A stretch of 64,000 nt of DNA from Ancrocorticia sp052089425 (GCF_052089425.1 NZ_JBQCZW010000006.1:1-64000); one strand, 5' to 3'. Counted from the stretch's first letter, positions 36,393 through 45,464 are shown. Program-made: numbers and translations. The notes: generated from the letters alone by a model not told the origin.

Positions 36393-38999
36393 CTAAGCCT
36401 TTTCGAGCGGAGCAAAGCGCAGCATGAGGCGTTTGGTCACGCCGCCGCGGAAATTGACCTTGGCAACCGTGGACTTTCCCGAGCCTTCAAACGCCACGAT
36501 CTTTCCTGTACCGAAGCTCTTATGGCGCACCGCATCGCCTACCGAAAGCCCGCCGGTTTCTGCGTCCGCCTTCCCGCCGCTTGGTTCCTGGCCGGAGCTT
36601 CCGGCCTCCGGTTCTCCGCCCTGAGCCATTTCGCTATCTGCTCCCAGCTTGCCCGGAACAAACGGTTTGCCGGAGCCGAATACTGGCCCGCCGTCGTCGT
36701 CAAAAGAACCCCGCCCACGCTGGCCGAAACGTCCCTGACCAAAACCGTTGCCCTGATAACTCGCGCGCACCACATCCTGGCTGGATTGCTCGCGGCGCCA
36801 CTCCATCACGTCATCCGGGATCTCCTCCAAGAAGCGTGAGGCCGGGAATTCTTGGGGAGCGCCCCATGCTGACCGGGTAGCCGCGCGCGTGAGATACAAG
36901 CGTTGGCGTGCGCGGGTGAGCGCAACGTAGGCGATGCGGCGCTCCTCCGCCAGTTCTTTCGGATCGGCCAGCGATCGCATGTGCGGGAACGTGCCGTCCT
37001 CCATCCCGGTCACGAACACGACGGGAAACTCCAAGCCCTTGGCTGTGTGGATGGTCATGAGCGTGACCTCGCCTTCACCGCCATCTGCTTCGGGCAGCTG
37101 GTCAGAATCGGCGACCAGCGAGACCTGATCCAGCCACTCCTCCAGCGTGCCCTCCGGGTTGATGGTTCGGAACTCGGAGGCAACCGAATGTAATTCTGCG
37201 AGGTTTTCGAGGCGAGATTCATCCTGAGGATCGGTGGATTCGCGCAGCATGGCCAAGTAGCCGGCTTCGTCCAGCACCTCGTCCAGCACCTCGGCTGGCC
37301 CCGCCCCACTTTCTGCAACTTCGCGCCCCTTCTCCAGAACGCGCACGAAGGCCTCCAGAGATTTACGGGCGCGGGCAGTCAAGCCCGCCACTTCGGCGCG
37401 GTCAGAGTTCTCCGGATGTGCAACATCCGCGAGCGCCGCCCCGAACGAAATCCCGTAACGCGAGGCCTGAAGCGCCACATGCTCCTCCGCCTTTTGACCC
37501 AGCCCGCGCTTGGGCATATTAAGCACACGCCTGAGCGAAACCGTATCGTCCGGGTTAACCACCGCGTGGAGGTAGGCCATGGCATCCTTAATTTCACGCC
37601 GCTCGTAGAAGCGGGTGCCACCAATCACCTTGTAGGGGATGCCGGAGCGAACAAACATGTCCTCCACGGCGCGGGACTGCGCGTTCGTTCGGTAAAACAC
37701 CGCGATATCGCCGTAGCGATACCCTGCAGTGTCGCGCAGCCGATCAATTTCCTCAACAACGAAGCTCGATTCGTCCGCTTCCGAATCCGCAACGTAGCCC
37801 ACCAGCTTTTCGCCGCCACCCTGATCCGTCCACAGCTTCTTGGGGCGCCGCCCCTGATTGTTGGCAATCACGGCGTTGGCGGCAGAGAGGATGGACTGCG
37901 TGGAGCGATAGTTCTGCTCCAACAAGATGGAGGTGGCGTTCGGGAAATCGTGCTCGAAATCCTCGATGTTGCGGATCGTTGCCCCGCGGAACGCGTAGAT
38001 CGATTGGTCCGCATCCCCCACCACCATGAGGTCCGCCTGAGGGACGGCGCCGCCTTCCCCGGGTTCGCCGCCTTCCTCCGCCTCGGGCACCCCGCCCGCG
38101 AGCACCTTGACCAACTGATACTGCGCGGTATTCGTATCCTGATACTCGTCAACGAGGATGTGGCGGAAGCGCCGCCGGTAATGTTCGGCAAGATCCGGGT
38201 GGTTCTCCAGCAACAGCACGGCCTGCATGATGAGATCGTCGAAGTCCATCGCGTTGGCCGCATGGAGGCGCTGTTGGTAGGCGGCATACGCCTCCGCAAG
38301 CACGGTTGTTGCGCGGTCCTCAGCGCGCCGCGCGGCCTCTTGCGGCGTTACCATCTCATTCTTCAGATCGGAAACTTGCCGCGAAAGAGTCTTGGGCGGG
38401 AAGGCCCGGTAATCGAAATTTCCCTCCCGGCACACCATGTTCATCAGCCGCTGGGCATCGGTCTGATCGTAGATCGTGAACGTGGAGCGCATCCCGAGGG
38501 TGGCGTGCTCCTTGCGGAGTATGCGCACGCAGGCCGAATGGAACGTGGAGATCCACATGTGCCGCGCCAAGCCGCCCAGATTCTGTTCCAGCCGCTCCCG
38601 CATTTCCTTCGCGGCCTTGTTGGTGAAGGTGATTGCGAGGACTTCATTGGGACGCGCCTGGCCCGATGCGATGAGGTAGGCGATCCGCGCCGTCAGCACG
38701 CGAGTCTTGCCCGAGCCAGCACCGGCCACAACCAGCAGCGGCCCGCCCGTATGCGTCACGGCCTTGCGCTGCTGGGGGTTCAGCCCCTCGAGGATCTTCT
38801 CGGCTTGGGCGTTGCGCGCGCCAACACCGCGCATCCCACCGGCGCCCGCGCGGCCTGAACTGACGTCCGCCCCCGCCAAATCCGGGGACGGTGCTGCCGC
38901 AGAATCGGCCTGCTGCGCCGACGCCTCGTTAATACGCGCGCGCAGCCGCGCCATCGATGAAAGGTACGCTTCACGGGATGCTGAATTCGAACTGACCAT
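36393..38999 (-). CDS. pcrA: ATP-dependent DNA helicase, PcrA/UvrD type
   Basis: An 868-residue superfamily 1 helicase for repair and for clearing proteins from DNA. After an unusual low-complexity N-terminal extension of about 65 residues rich in Ala/Gly/Ser, the helicase starts at LEGLNPQQRKAVTH. Walker A GAGSGKT is at 93-99. Motifs Ia (LAITFTNKAAKEMRERL), II (LVDEYQDTN), III (VVGDADQSIYAFRGA), IV (LEQNYRSTQSIL), V (TIHTAKGLEFPVVF) and VI (AYVALTRARQRLYLT) are all present. The C-terminal 50 residues form the Tudor-like domain (GDAVRHKSFGTGKIVAFEG), typical of PcrA. The ribosome binding site is weak. The gene is in line with, but not obviously coupled to, its neighbours. Confidence 0.95.
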   Translation of the reverse strand: MVSSNSASREAYLSSMARLRARINEASAQQADSAAAPSPDLAGADVSSGRAGAGGMRGVGARNAQAEKILEGLNPQQRKAVTHTGGPLLVVAGAGSGKTRVLTARIAYLIASGQARPNEVLAITFTNKAAKEMRERLEQNLGGLARHMWISTFHSACVRILRKEHATLGMRSTFTIYDQTDAQRLMNMVCREGNFDYRAFPPKTLSRQVSDLKNEMVTPQEAARRAEDRATTVLAEAYAAYQQRLHAANAMDFDDLIMQAVLLLENHPDLAEHYRRRFRHILVDEYQDTNTAQYQLVKVLAGGVPEAEEGGEPGEGGAVPQADLMVVGDADQSIYAFRGATIRNIEDFEHDFPNATSILLEQNYRSTQSILSAANAVIANNQGRRPKKLWTDQGGGEKLVGYVADSEADESSFVVEEIDRLRDTAGYRYGDIAVFYRTNAQSRAVEDMFVRSGIPYKVIGGTRFYERREIKDAMAYLHAVVNPDDTVSLRRVLNMPKRGLGQKAEEHVALQASRYGISFGAALADVAHPENSDRAEVAGLTARARKSLEAFVRVLEKGREVAESGAGPAEVLDEVLDEAGYLAMLRESTDPQDESRLENLAELHSVASEFRTINPEGTLEEWLDQVSLVADSDQLPEADGGEGEVTLMTIHTAKGLEFPVVFVTGMEDGTFPHMRSLADPKELAEERRIAYVALTRARQRLYLTRAATRSAWGAPQEFPASRFLEEIPDDVMEWRREQSSQDVVRASYQGNGFGQGRFGQRGRGSFDDDGGPVFGSGKPFVPGKLGADSEMAQGGEPEAGSSGQEPSGGKADAETGGLSVGDAVRHKSFGTGKIVAFEGSGKSTVAKVNFRGGVTKRLMLRFAPLEKA

Positions 39000-39076
39000 A
39001 GCGCACCTAGCCTACTATGCCGCTCCACCACCTTCTGCGCCCGAACCACGGGCCTCTCCCGCAGCAAGGCCGCTGC

Positions 39077-40456
39077 CTAACTGGCGTCGTGAATACGGAA
39101 AGCGTGCTCGTTCGTGAAGAGGGTGAGCCCCCACGCGCTTTCCTCGCGCCCGTAGCCCGAGCGGTTGATTCCGCCGAACGGCCATTCCGGGCTGGATTCG
39201 CGATGCGCGTTCACCAGAGTCATGCCCGCGTTGATTTTGTGAGCGAAGCGCTCGGCCTTCTCCACGTCCTGGCTCCACACGGACGATTGGAGCCCGTATT
39301 CGGTTGCGTTCGCGATGCGCAACGCGTCCGCCTCATCGGCGGCTTGATAAACGACGACGACGGGGCCAAACAGCTCATCGCACGAAATATCCTGATCGAG
39401 GCCAACATCTGTCAGCAGCGCTGGCTCCATGTAGGCGCCCGGGCGATCGATTGCCGCCCCGCCGTAGTGCAGGATCGCACCGTCGCGCACCGCCTGAGCC
39501 ACCCGCTCCACCACCTCGTCGCGCGCCTCAATTGAGGAAACCGGGCCCATATCCGTGCCCTCGGCATCGAACGGTCCAACTTTGATTGTGGCAATCACGG
39601 CCTTCGCAGCTTCCATGAATTCGTCATAGATGGCGGAATCCACAATGATCCTCTTGGGAGAGGTGCACACCTGCCCGGCGTTGAACAGGCGTAGCCTCAC
39701 AGCCTTTTCGGCCATCGCCGGCACATCTGCCGCATCAAGGATCACCATCGGATCGTTGCCGCCCAGTTCGAGCACAGAACGCTTCATGTTCGCCCCGGCG
39801 ATCGCGGCCACGGAGGCACCTGCGGATTCCGAGCCCGTGATACTGAATCCCTTCACCCGGAAATCGGTGAGTACGGCCTCCACATCGGAGGAGTCAAGAT
39901 AGATGTTGGTGTACACGCCCTCAGGCAATCCAGCACACTCCAGCAAGTTCTGGAACTCAGCGGAGGACACTGGGCAGATGGACGCCTGCTTCATGAGGAT
40001 CGCGTTTCCTACCATGAGCTGTGGCAGGGCGAAACGTGCAATCTGGTTGTACGGGAAGTTCCACGGCATAATGCCCAGTAGCACGCCGAGCGGATCGTGC
40101 TTGACGTAGGTTCTCACACCATCGGAGGCGTCAATAACGGTGTCCGCCAGTACGTCCGAAGAGTTTCGCGCGAACCATCGCGCGTGCTTGGCAAGCGTCC
40201 CGGTTTCAGCACGTCCATCGGACAGCGGCTTGCCCATTTCGCGCCCAATAATTCGGGCAAGGCGATCGGCTTCCGCTTCCACCAGATCCGCGAATCGCTC
40301 AAGGACGGCACTGCGTTCGGCCATGGGCGTGGCGCTCCAACGCTGGAAACCATCGTGAGCGCGGTCAATCACCGCAGGGATCTCTTCTGGAGTCAGAGAA
40401 TCGAAGTGTTCTTGGATTTCGCCTGTGTTTGGATTGTGAACCTGATAGTTGCTCAT
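39077..40456 (-). CDS. NAD(P)-dependent aldehyde dehydrogenase, succinate-semialdehyde dehydrogenase type
   Basis: A 459-residue aldehyde dehydrogenase close to the short succinate-semialdehyde dehydrogenases. It begins MSNYQVHNPNTGEIQEHFD. It has GVLLGIMPWNFPYNQIARFA for the cofactor site, VLELGGNDPMVI with the general-base Glu, and FNAGQVCTSPKR with the catalytic Cys264. The C-terminus PFGGINRSGYGREESAWGL is typical. A start 16 codons further up (40504) is possible, but the family begins at MSNYQ. Neither start has a strong ribosome binding site. The aldehyde used in vivo cannot be read from sequence; a role in a 2-oxoglutarate bypass with sucCD is only a guess. It lies downstream of the pfl genes. 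Confidence 0.85.
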   Translation of the reverse strand: MSNYQVHNPNTGEIQEHFDSLTPEEIPAVIDRAHDGFQRWSATPMAERSAVLERFADLVEAEADRLARIIGREMGKPLSDGRAETGTLAKHARWFARNSSDVLADTVIDASDGVRTYVKHDPLGVLLGIMPWNFPYNQIARFALPQLMVGNAILMKQASICPVSSAEFQNLLECAGLPEGVYTNIYLDSSDVEAVLTDFRVKGFSITGSESAGASVAAIAGANMKRSVLELGGNDPMVILDAADVPAMAEKAVRLRLFNAGQVCTSPKRIIVDSAIYDEFMEAAKAVIATIKVGPFDAEGTDMGPVSSIEARDEVVERVAQAVRDGAILHYGGAAIDRPGAYMEPALLTDVGLDQDISCDELFGPVVVVYQAADEADALRIANATEYGLQSSVWSQDVEKAERFAHKINAGMTLVNAHRESSPEWPFGGINRSGYGREESAWGLTLFTNEHAFRIHDAS

Positions 40457-40546
40457 GTCACTATTCAACGCCTGAGCTGGCCGTGGCGCCACAGATTTAC
40501 CCATGCGAGAACGCCGGAATCGCGGACGGCCCGCGTCAAGCCGCCC

Positions 40547-41416
40547 TTAAAAGACCTTCAGGCCCTCGTTCCGGAAGATCTGCCGGGTTCCTTCTACCGC
40601 CTCGTTGGTTGGCGGTTTGGTATCGGCAAGTTTGTACTCCATGCCTAGGCTGGCCCACTTGTCCCGCCCCATCTGGTGGAACGGAAGAACCTCAACGCGG
40701 CTCACAGAGTTCCATCGAGCCGCGATCTTCGCGGCCTTGCGGATATTCTCCGGATCATCGGTGAGGCCGGGAACCAAAACGAATCGGGCCCAGATCTCAA
40801 TGCCGCGTTCGGCCAAGCGATCGCCAAAGCGGATCGTGGGTTCCAAGGCGCGCCCTGTCACCTCTTTGTAGGTGGCGGGATCCCCGGACTTGACGTCCAG
40901 TAGCACCAAATCCACATCATCCAGCATGGAATCTGAGGCATGCGATCCCAAGAAGCCCGAGGTATCGAGGGCCGTGTGAACGCCCATCAACTTGGCCCCA
41001 TGAAGAATTTTGGAGGCAAAGGCGGGCTGCATGAGTACCTCGCCGCCGCTCAACGTGATGCCGCCGCCAGTTGCCCTGAAGATCCTGCGGTACCGCCGAA
41101 TCCGGCGCAACAGCTCCTCGGCGCTTACCGGTTCCCCGTTGCGCATTTGGAGCGTATCCGGGTTGTGGCAGTACTGGCAGGCAAGCGGGCATCCGGAGAA
41201 GAAGGTGGTCATGCGTGTGCCCGGCCCATCAACGGCCGTCACAAGCTCCCACGAATGGATAGATCCCAGATCCCCGGAGCGCATGCGCGCCAACCGGTCT
41301 GCACGTTGCAGATCGGAGAGCTCTTCGATCCCGGCAATGCCGGCACCATGCGGACGGGCCGCTGGTGACAGGAAATCCTGATCGCCAGCGGCCCCCATCA
41401 CGAGTGTTTCAGTCAA
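40547..41416 (-). CDS. pflA: Pyruvate formate-lyase activating enzyme (radical SAM)
   Basis: A 289-residue radical SAM protein that generates the glycyl radical on pyruvate formate-lyase. The cluster motif is GCPLACQYCHNPDT (CxxxCxxC). Around it lie the activase sequences SWELVTAVDGPGTRMTTFF and LSGGEVLMQ. An N-terminal extension of about 50 residues precedes the usual start (compare SIHSWE with SIHSFE in family members), and the chosen TTG at 41416 is uncertain; a GTG/ATG pair follows at 41401/41398. It is the third gene of the pfl operon, 10 bp after grcA. Its target glycine is on the separate small subunit encoded by that gene. Confidence 0.94.
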   Translation of the reverse strand: MTETLVMGAAGDQDFLSPAARPHGAGIAGIEELSDLQRADRLARMRSGDLGSIHSWELVTAVDGPGTRMTTFFSGCPLACQYCHNPDTLQMRNGEPVSAEELLRRIRRYRRIFRATGGGITLSGGEVLMQPAFASKILHGAKLMGVHTALDTSGFLGSHASDSMLDDVDLVLLDVKSGDPATYKEVTGRALEPTIRFGDRLAERGIEIWARFVLVPGLTDDPENIRKAAKIAARWNSVSRVEVLPFHQMGRDKWASLGMEYKLADTKPPTNEAVEGTRQIFRNEGLKVF

Positions 41417-41426
41417 TCGTTCTCGC

Positions 41427-41678
41427 TCACGCGCTCTGATGGAACGTGCGGGACAGAACGTCCAGCTGCTGTTCCTTCGTGAGCTTGACGAAGTTAACGG
41501 CGTATCCGGATACGCGAACGGTCAGGTTCGGGTACTTCTCCGGATGATCGATCGCATCTTCTAGAGTGGAGCGATCAAGCACGTTGATGTTGGCGTGGTA
41601 CAGGCCCTGCACTCCGCCGTGATCCTCACGAGCGGCCTTCATAGATGCGAGGCGCTCTTCGTATGTCTTAGCTGCCAT
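41427..41678 (-). CDS. grcA: Stand-alone glycyl-radical domain of pyruvate formate-lyase
   Basis: An 83-residue protein equal to the C-terminal glycyl-radical domain of PFL. It contains RVSGYAVNF with the radical glycine Gly58, preceded by HPEKYPNLTV and followed by LTKEQQLDVLSRTFHQS, all as in E. coli PflB and YfiD. In E. coli YfiD (GrcA) is a spare part for a complete PFL. Here the adjacent PFL gene lacks this domain entirely, so this protein should be the obligate second subunit. The ATG at 41678 has GAAAGGAAGC upstream. The 20-residue N-terminal tail MAAKTYEERLASMKAARED is probably the interaction or linker part. It lies 32 bp after the PFL stop and is followed 10 bp later by the activase. 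Confidence 0.93.
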   Translation of the reverse strand: MAAKTYEERLASMKAAREDHGGVQGLYHANINVLDRSTLEDAIDHPEKYPNLTVRVSGYAVNFVKLTKEQQLDVLSRTFHQSA

Positions 41679-41710
41679 AATGTAGCTTCCTTTCAGTCCT
41701 CTTGCGAAAC

Positions 41711-43816
41711 TCAGATATCGGCATCTTCGGGAACGAACCCGGCATCGAGGATACCCACGAGGTTCGAAACCTGCTCGTCCTTGTTGCGGCCAAGTCCGGA
41801 TGGCGTGATGGTGTTGGTGAGCGAAATGCCGTCCAACGCATCGTTGTAATCCAGCTTACCCACGGAGAGCATTGATGCCACCATGCCGTGGGAGTCCATG
41901 CTGTTCTCCGGGTTGGCGCCCGGGGCGAATGGTGTGCCTGCCTTGTGGCCGGACGGGAAGGAACCTGTTGCCTTGCCGTACACCACGTTGGAGGTAATCG
42001 TCAGCACCGATTGGGTTGCCACCGCATCGCGGTAGAGCGGGATCGCCTTGATCTTGTCCATGATGGTGTGCACAACGGTTGCCGCGATTTCATCGGCGCG
42101 ATCGTCGTCGTTCCCATACGTGGGGAACTCACCCTCGGTCTTGTAATCCACGATCAAACCGGTTTCATCCCGAATCGGGGTGACCTTCGCGTACTTGATG
42201 GCGGAAAGCGAATCGGCCACGATCGAAAGTCCCGCGATACCGCAGCCCATCGTGCGGACGATATCGGAATCGTGAAGGGCCATCTCCACCGCTTCGTACG
42301 CGTACTTATCGTGGGAGTAATGGATAATGTTGAGCGCCTCAACGTAGGTGCCGGTGACCCAATCGAGCATGTCCTCATACTTGGCCCAGACCTCGTCAAA
42401 GTCCAGCGGACCGTCGCCCTCAATGGGGGCGAAGCCGTTAACAACCTGCTTGCCAGTCATCTCATCACGGCCACCATTCATGGCGTAGAGCAGGCCCTTG
42501 GCTGCGTTCACACGCGCGCCGAAGAATTGCATCTGCTTGCCTACGCGCATCGGGGAAACGCAGCACGCAATCGCGGCGTCATCGCCCCAGTGGCAGCGAA
42601 TCTGATCATCGGATTCGTACTGGATCGCGGAGGTCTCAATCGAGATCGCCGCACAGAAATCCTTGTAACCTTCTGGCAAGTTCTCATTCCAGAACACCGT
42701 GATGTTTGGCTCGGGGGCCGGGCCGAGGTTACGCAGGGTCTGTAGGAGGCGGAAGGACGTCTTCGTCACGAGCGGGCGGCCATCATCGCCAAACCCGGCG
42801 TCGGACCACGTTGCCCAGTAGGGATCGCCTGAGAAGATCTGATCGTAATCGATGGTGCGAAGGAAGCGGACGATGCGCAGCTTGAGAATCAGGGAATCAA
42901 TGATTTCCTGAGCGAACTGCTCGGTGATACGTCCGGCGGCCAGATCGCGTTCGAAGTACACATCGAAGAAGGCGGAGAGGCGGCCAAATGACATGGCAGC
43001 GCCGTCCTGTGACTTCACAGAGCCGAGGTAGCCGAAGTACGTCCACTGCACGGCTTCCTGAGCAGTCTTTGCTGGCCCAGAAATATCGATGCCATACATG
43101 GAAGCCATATGCTTGAGCTTCTTGAGGGCCTTGACCTGATCGCTGTGCTCTTCGCGGTAGCGCGCCCAGTTCTCGGAGAAAGGCTCATCCTTGACAGCGT
43201 CCTTGGCTGCCAGCTTGTCCTCGATCAAACGGTCAACGCCGTACAGTGCCACGCGGCGGTAATCGCCGATGATGCGGCCACGGCCGTACGCATCGGGAAG
43301 GCCGGTCACGATATGCGAGGAACGGGCCGCGCGAATATTCGGCGTGTAAATATCGAACACGCCATCGTTATGGGTCTTGCGGTACTTGGTGAAGATTTCC
43401 TTGACCGCGGGATCGGGCTCCTTGCCCGCTTCCTTGATGGCCGTTTCCACCATGCGCCATCCGCCATTGGGCATCATCGCGCGCTTGAGTGGAACGTCAG
43501 TCTGCAGGCCAACAATGACATCGTCATCTTCGCTGATGTAGCCGGCCGGGAAGGCATCCACGTCCGCTGGAATCTTCGTATCCACGTCGTAAACGCGCTT
43601 CTCACGCTCTACGGACAGGTACTTCTTTTCGAGCGTGTCCCACACGCGGAGCGTCTTGTCAGTGGAGCCCGCGAGGAACTCCGCATCGCCCAAGTACGGG
43701 ATGTAGTTCTTTTGGATAAAGTCCCGGACATCGATGTTCTCGGTCCAATCTCCGGTAACAAAGCCGCCCCAAGCCTCTTGAGTGGGGGTTTCGGCTCCTG
43801 CGCTGGTTTGCTCCAT
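41711..43816 (-). CDS. pflB: Pyruvate formate-lyase catalytic subunit lacking the glycyl-radical domain
   Basis: A 701-residue formate acetyltransferase (pyruvate + CoA to acetyl-CoA + formate, anaerobic). It aligns without large gaps with E. coli PflB. The catalytic pair Cys418-Cys419 in IACCVSPM has even the same numbering. It ends at LVGILDAGFVPEDADI, exactly where the E. coli chain continues into the linker and glycyl-radical domain. That missing domain is the next gene. The stop is a clean TGA followed by a ribosome binding site, so this is a gene split rather than a frameshift. The ATG at 43816 is preceded by AGGAGAG. The arrangement implies a heteromeric enzyme. Confidence 0.95.
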   Translation of the reverse strand: MEQTSAGAETPTQEAWGGFVTGDWTENIDVRDFIQKNYIPYLGDAEFLAGSTDKTLRVWDTLEKKYLSVEREKRVYDVDTKIPADVDAFPAGYISEDDDVIVGLQTDVPLKRAMMPNGGWRMVETAIKEAGKEPDPAVKEIFTKYRKTHNDGVFDIYTPNIRAARSSHIVTGLPDAYGRGRIIGDYRRVALYGVDRLIEDKLAAKDAVKDEPFSENWARYREEHSDQVKALKKLKHMASMYGIDISGPAKTAQEAVQWTYFGYLGSVKSQDGAAMSFGRLSAFFDVYFERDLAAGRITEQFAQEIIDSLILKLRIVRFLRTIDYDQIFSGDPYWATWSDAGFGDDGRPLVTKTSFRLLQTLRNLGPAPEPNITVFWNENLPEGYKDFCAAISIETSAIQYESDDQIRCHWGDDAAIACCVSPMRVGKQMQFFGARVNAAKGLLYAMNGGRDEMTGKQVVNGFAPIEGDGPLDFDEVWAKYEDMLDWVTGTYVEALNIIHYSHDKYAYEAVEMALHDSDIVRTMGCGIAGLSIVADSLSAIKYAKVTPIRDETGLIVDYKTEGEFPTYGNDDDRADEIAATVVHTIMDKIKAIPLYRDAVATQSVLTITSNVVYGKATGSFPSGHKAGTPFAPGANPENSMDSHGMVASMLSVGKLDYNDALDGISLTNTITPSGLGRNKDEQVSNLVGILDAGFVPEDADI

Positions 43817-44308
43817 TGTTTGTCTCTCCTGGATGGGTAGTCCGTAATGGAATTAGTTCAATTATCGCTCACTACTGGACCTTTGTCTGTAGGTCTGAGG
43901 CGAATTACGCGTTATTCACCCCACATTCGGCGAAATTTCGCTGATTAGATGGAGGAAATTTCCCTGTGATAAATCGGGTAGGCAGGTTGGGACTATCGTC
44001 CCTTTTGTCGACGACGACGGATTTTTCACGGACTCCGTCCAACGCTCCACGCCACAAAGGATGACAGTAAATCAGGTGTCTGTATTTTGATACGATAGAT
44101 TGCTTAAGGACTGGGGTCTTTTCTGCGAAATGGTACGAGAGACAAATTGCCTGCAACGGGAGATACAACTGGGCACTCAGAATTGGATACACATATATTG
44201 GGAAAGCAATGACGATTATGCACTTGTCATACAAGTGACCTACTTATATGATGTGTTTACCGCGAAGAGGAGCACCGCAGCACCTCTTCCAGATCGCAAA
44301 GGAGCATC
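43817..44308. other. AT-rich intergenic region between pfl and the talarate dehydratase gene
   Basis: No gene is recognised. It should hold divergent promoters. A GATAATT about 35 bp before pflB may be its -10 box. Small inverted repeats are GGGAC-TATC-GTCCC followed by TTTT (43989-44006) and ACGGA-C-TCCGT (about 44028-44038). The GntR-type palindrome lies at 44221-44237. From about 44080 the sequence is clearly richer in A/T than the surrounding genes. Confidence 0.5.
44221..44237 (+). promoter_or_regulatory. GntR/FadR-type operator upstream of the talarate dehydratase gene
   Basis: CACTTGT-CAT-ACAAGTG, a perfect inverted repeat with 7-bp arms, 71 bp before the start codon. The pattern matches the CTTGT...ACAAG sites of FadR-subfamily GntR regulators, and such a regulator is encoded at 45585. 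Binding is inferred. Confidence 0.65.
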
Positions 44309-45437
44309 ATGGTTGCCGATACCATTGCACACGTCAAACTTTCACACGTTATTCTCCCTCTCAAGACGGAAATATCAGACGCGAAAGTATTCACAGGGCG
44401 CCAAAAGCCAATGACAGAGGTCCATTTCTTGTTCTGCGAACTTGAAACGACAGATGGCCACTCGGGTCTTGGCTTCGGGTATTCAAAGCGCGCGGGCGGG
44501 CCGGCACAGTTCGCCCATGCCAAGGAAATAGCTGACAATCTTATCGGGGAAGATCCGAATGATATTGACAGACTGAGAGTCAAGCTGCTGTGGGCCGGAG
44601 CCTCCGTGGGCCGGTCCGGCGTAGCAGTTCAGGCGATTGCTGCAATCGACGTGGCCCTATGGGACTTGAAAGCCAAGCGCGCGGATCTCCCACTTTCGAA
44701 ACTCATCGGTGCTCATCGCGATTCCATTCGCTGCTACAACACCTCCGGCGGGTTCCTTAATGCTCCGCTGGAAGCAATTCTTGACAACGCCACCAAGTCG
44801 CTAGAGGCCGGAATTGGCGGCATCAAGATCAAAGTTGGGCATCCCGATAGGACCGTTGATTTCGAGAGGCTGACGGCCATGCGAGAGCATCTGGGAGATC
44901 AGTTCCCTCTGATGGTCGATGCAAACCAACAGTGGGACCGTCCCACTGCCATGCGTATGTGTAAGGCGATGGAAGAGTTCAATCTGATTTGGATTGAGGA
45001 ACCTCTGGACGCCTATGACTTCGCGGGGCATGCCGTACTAACCCGCGAGATCCACTCCCATTGCGACAGGTGAGATGCTGACGTCAGTTGCCGAGCACAA
45101 GAAGCTCGTTGAAATGAATTCTGCCGATTTCATTCAGCCAGACGCACCACGCATCGGGGGCATCTCTGAGTTTCTCAAGCTCACAACGATTGCCAGTAGC
45201 GCCGGATTGCAGCTTGCACCCCATTTCGCGATGGAGATTCATTCGCATCTGGCTGCTACGTATCCAATCGAACCATGGGTTGAGCACTTCGATTGGCTTG
45301 ACCCCCTGTTCAACGAACACATGGAAATCAAGGACGGGCGCATGATCGTCTCCAACCGCCCCGGTCTTGGCGTCACACTTTCGGACCAGCTACGCGCATG
45401 GACCGTTGAAACGTCCGAGATCGGCACGCGCCCGTAA
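44309..45437 (+). pseudogene. Frameshifted L-talarate/galactarate dehydratase (enolase superfamily)
   Basis: The two halves together match L-talarate/galactarate dehydratase. The first 254 codons hold SDAKVFTGRQKP, RCYNTSGGFL, the catalytic KIK pair (173-175), VDANQQWDRP with Asp204, and EEPLDAYD with Glu230. The second half, in the +1 frame, continues as TPIATGEMLTSVAEH and includes APHFAMEIH with the catalytic His and LSDQLRAWT near the end. The break is at 45053-45056, where ATCCACTCCC is read; family sequence predicts a two-base-longer CACACTCCC, so a net loss of 2 bp (or gain of 1) is the simplest cause. The ATG at 44309 follows AAAGGAG. Either a young pseudogene or a sequencing error. 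Everything else about the gene looks intact. Confidence 0.8.
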
Positions 45438-45464
45438 CAGCGCATCCATCTCTAGCCACGCCTC

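Noticed and set aside
41671..41713. The PFL/GrcA split as a sequencing frameshift
   Set aside because: There is a real stop, a spacer with a ribosome binding site and an extra N-terminal tail on the small protein; no one- or two-base change joins the two smoothly.
43905..44234. 109-codon minus-strand frame in the pfl upstream region
   Set aside because: No ribosome binding site, unusual composition, no family features, and it would cover the likely promoters and the GntR-type operator.
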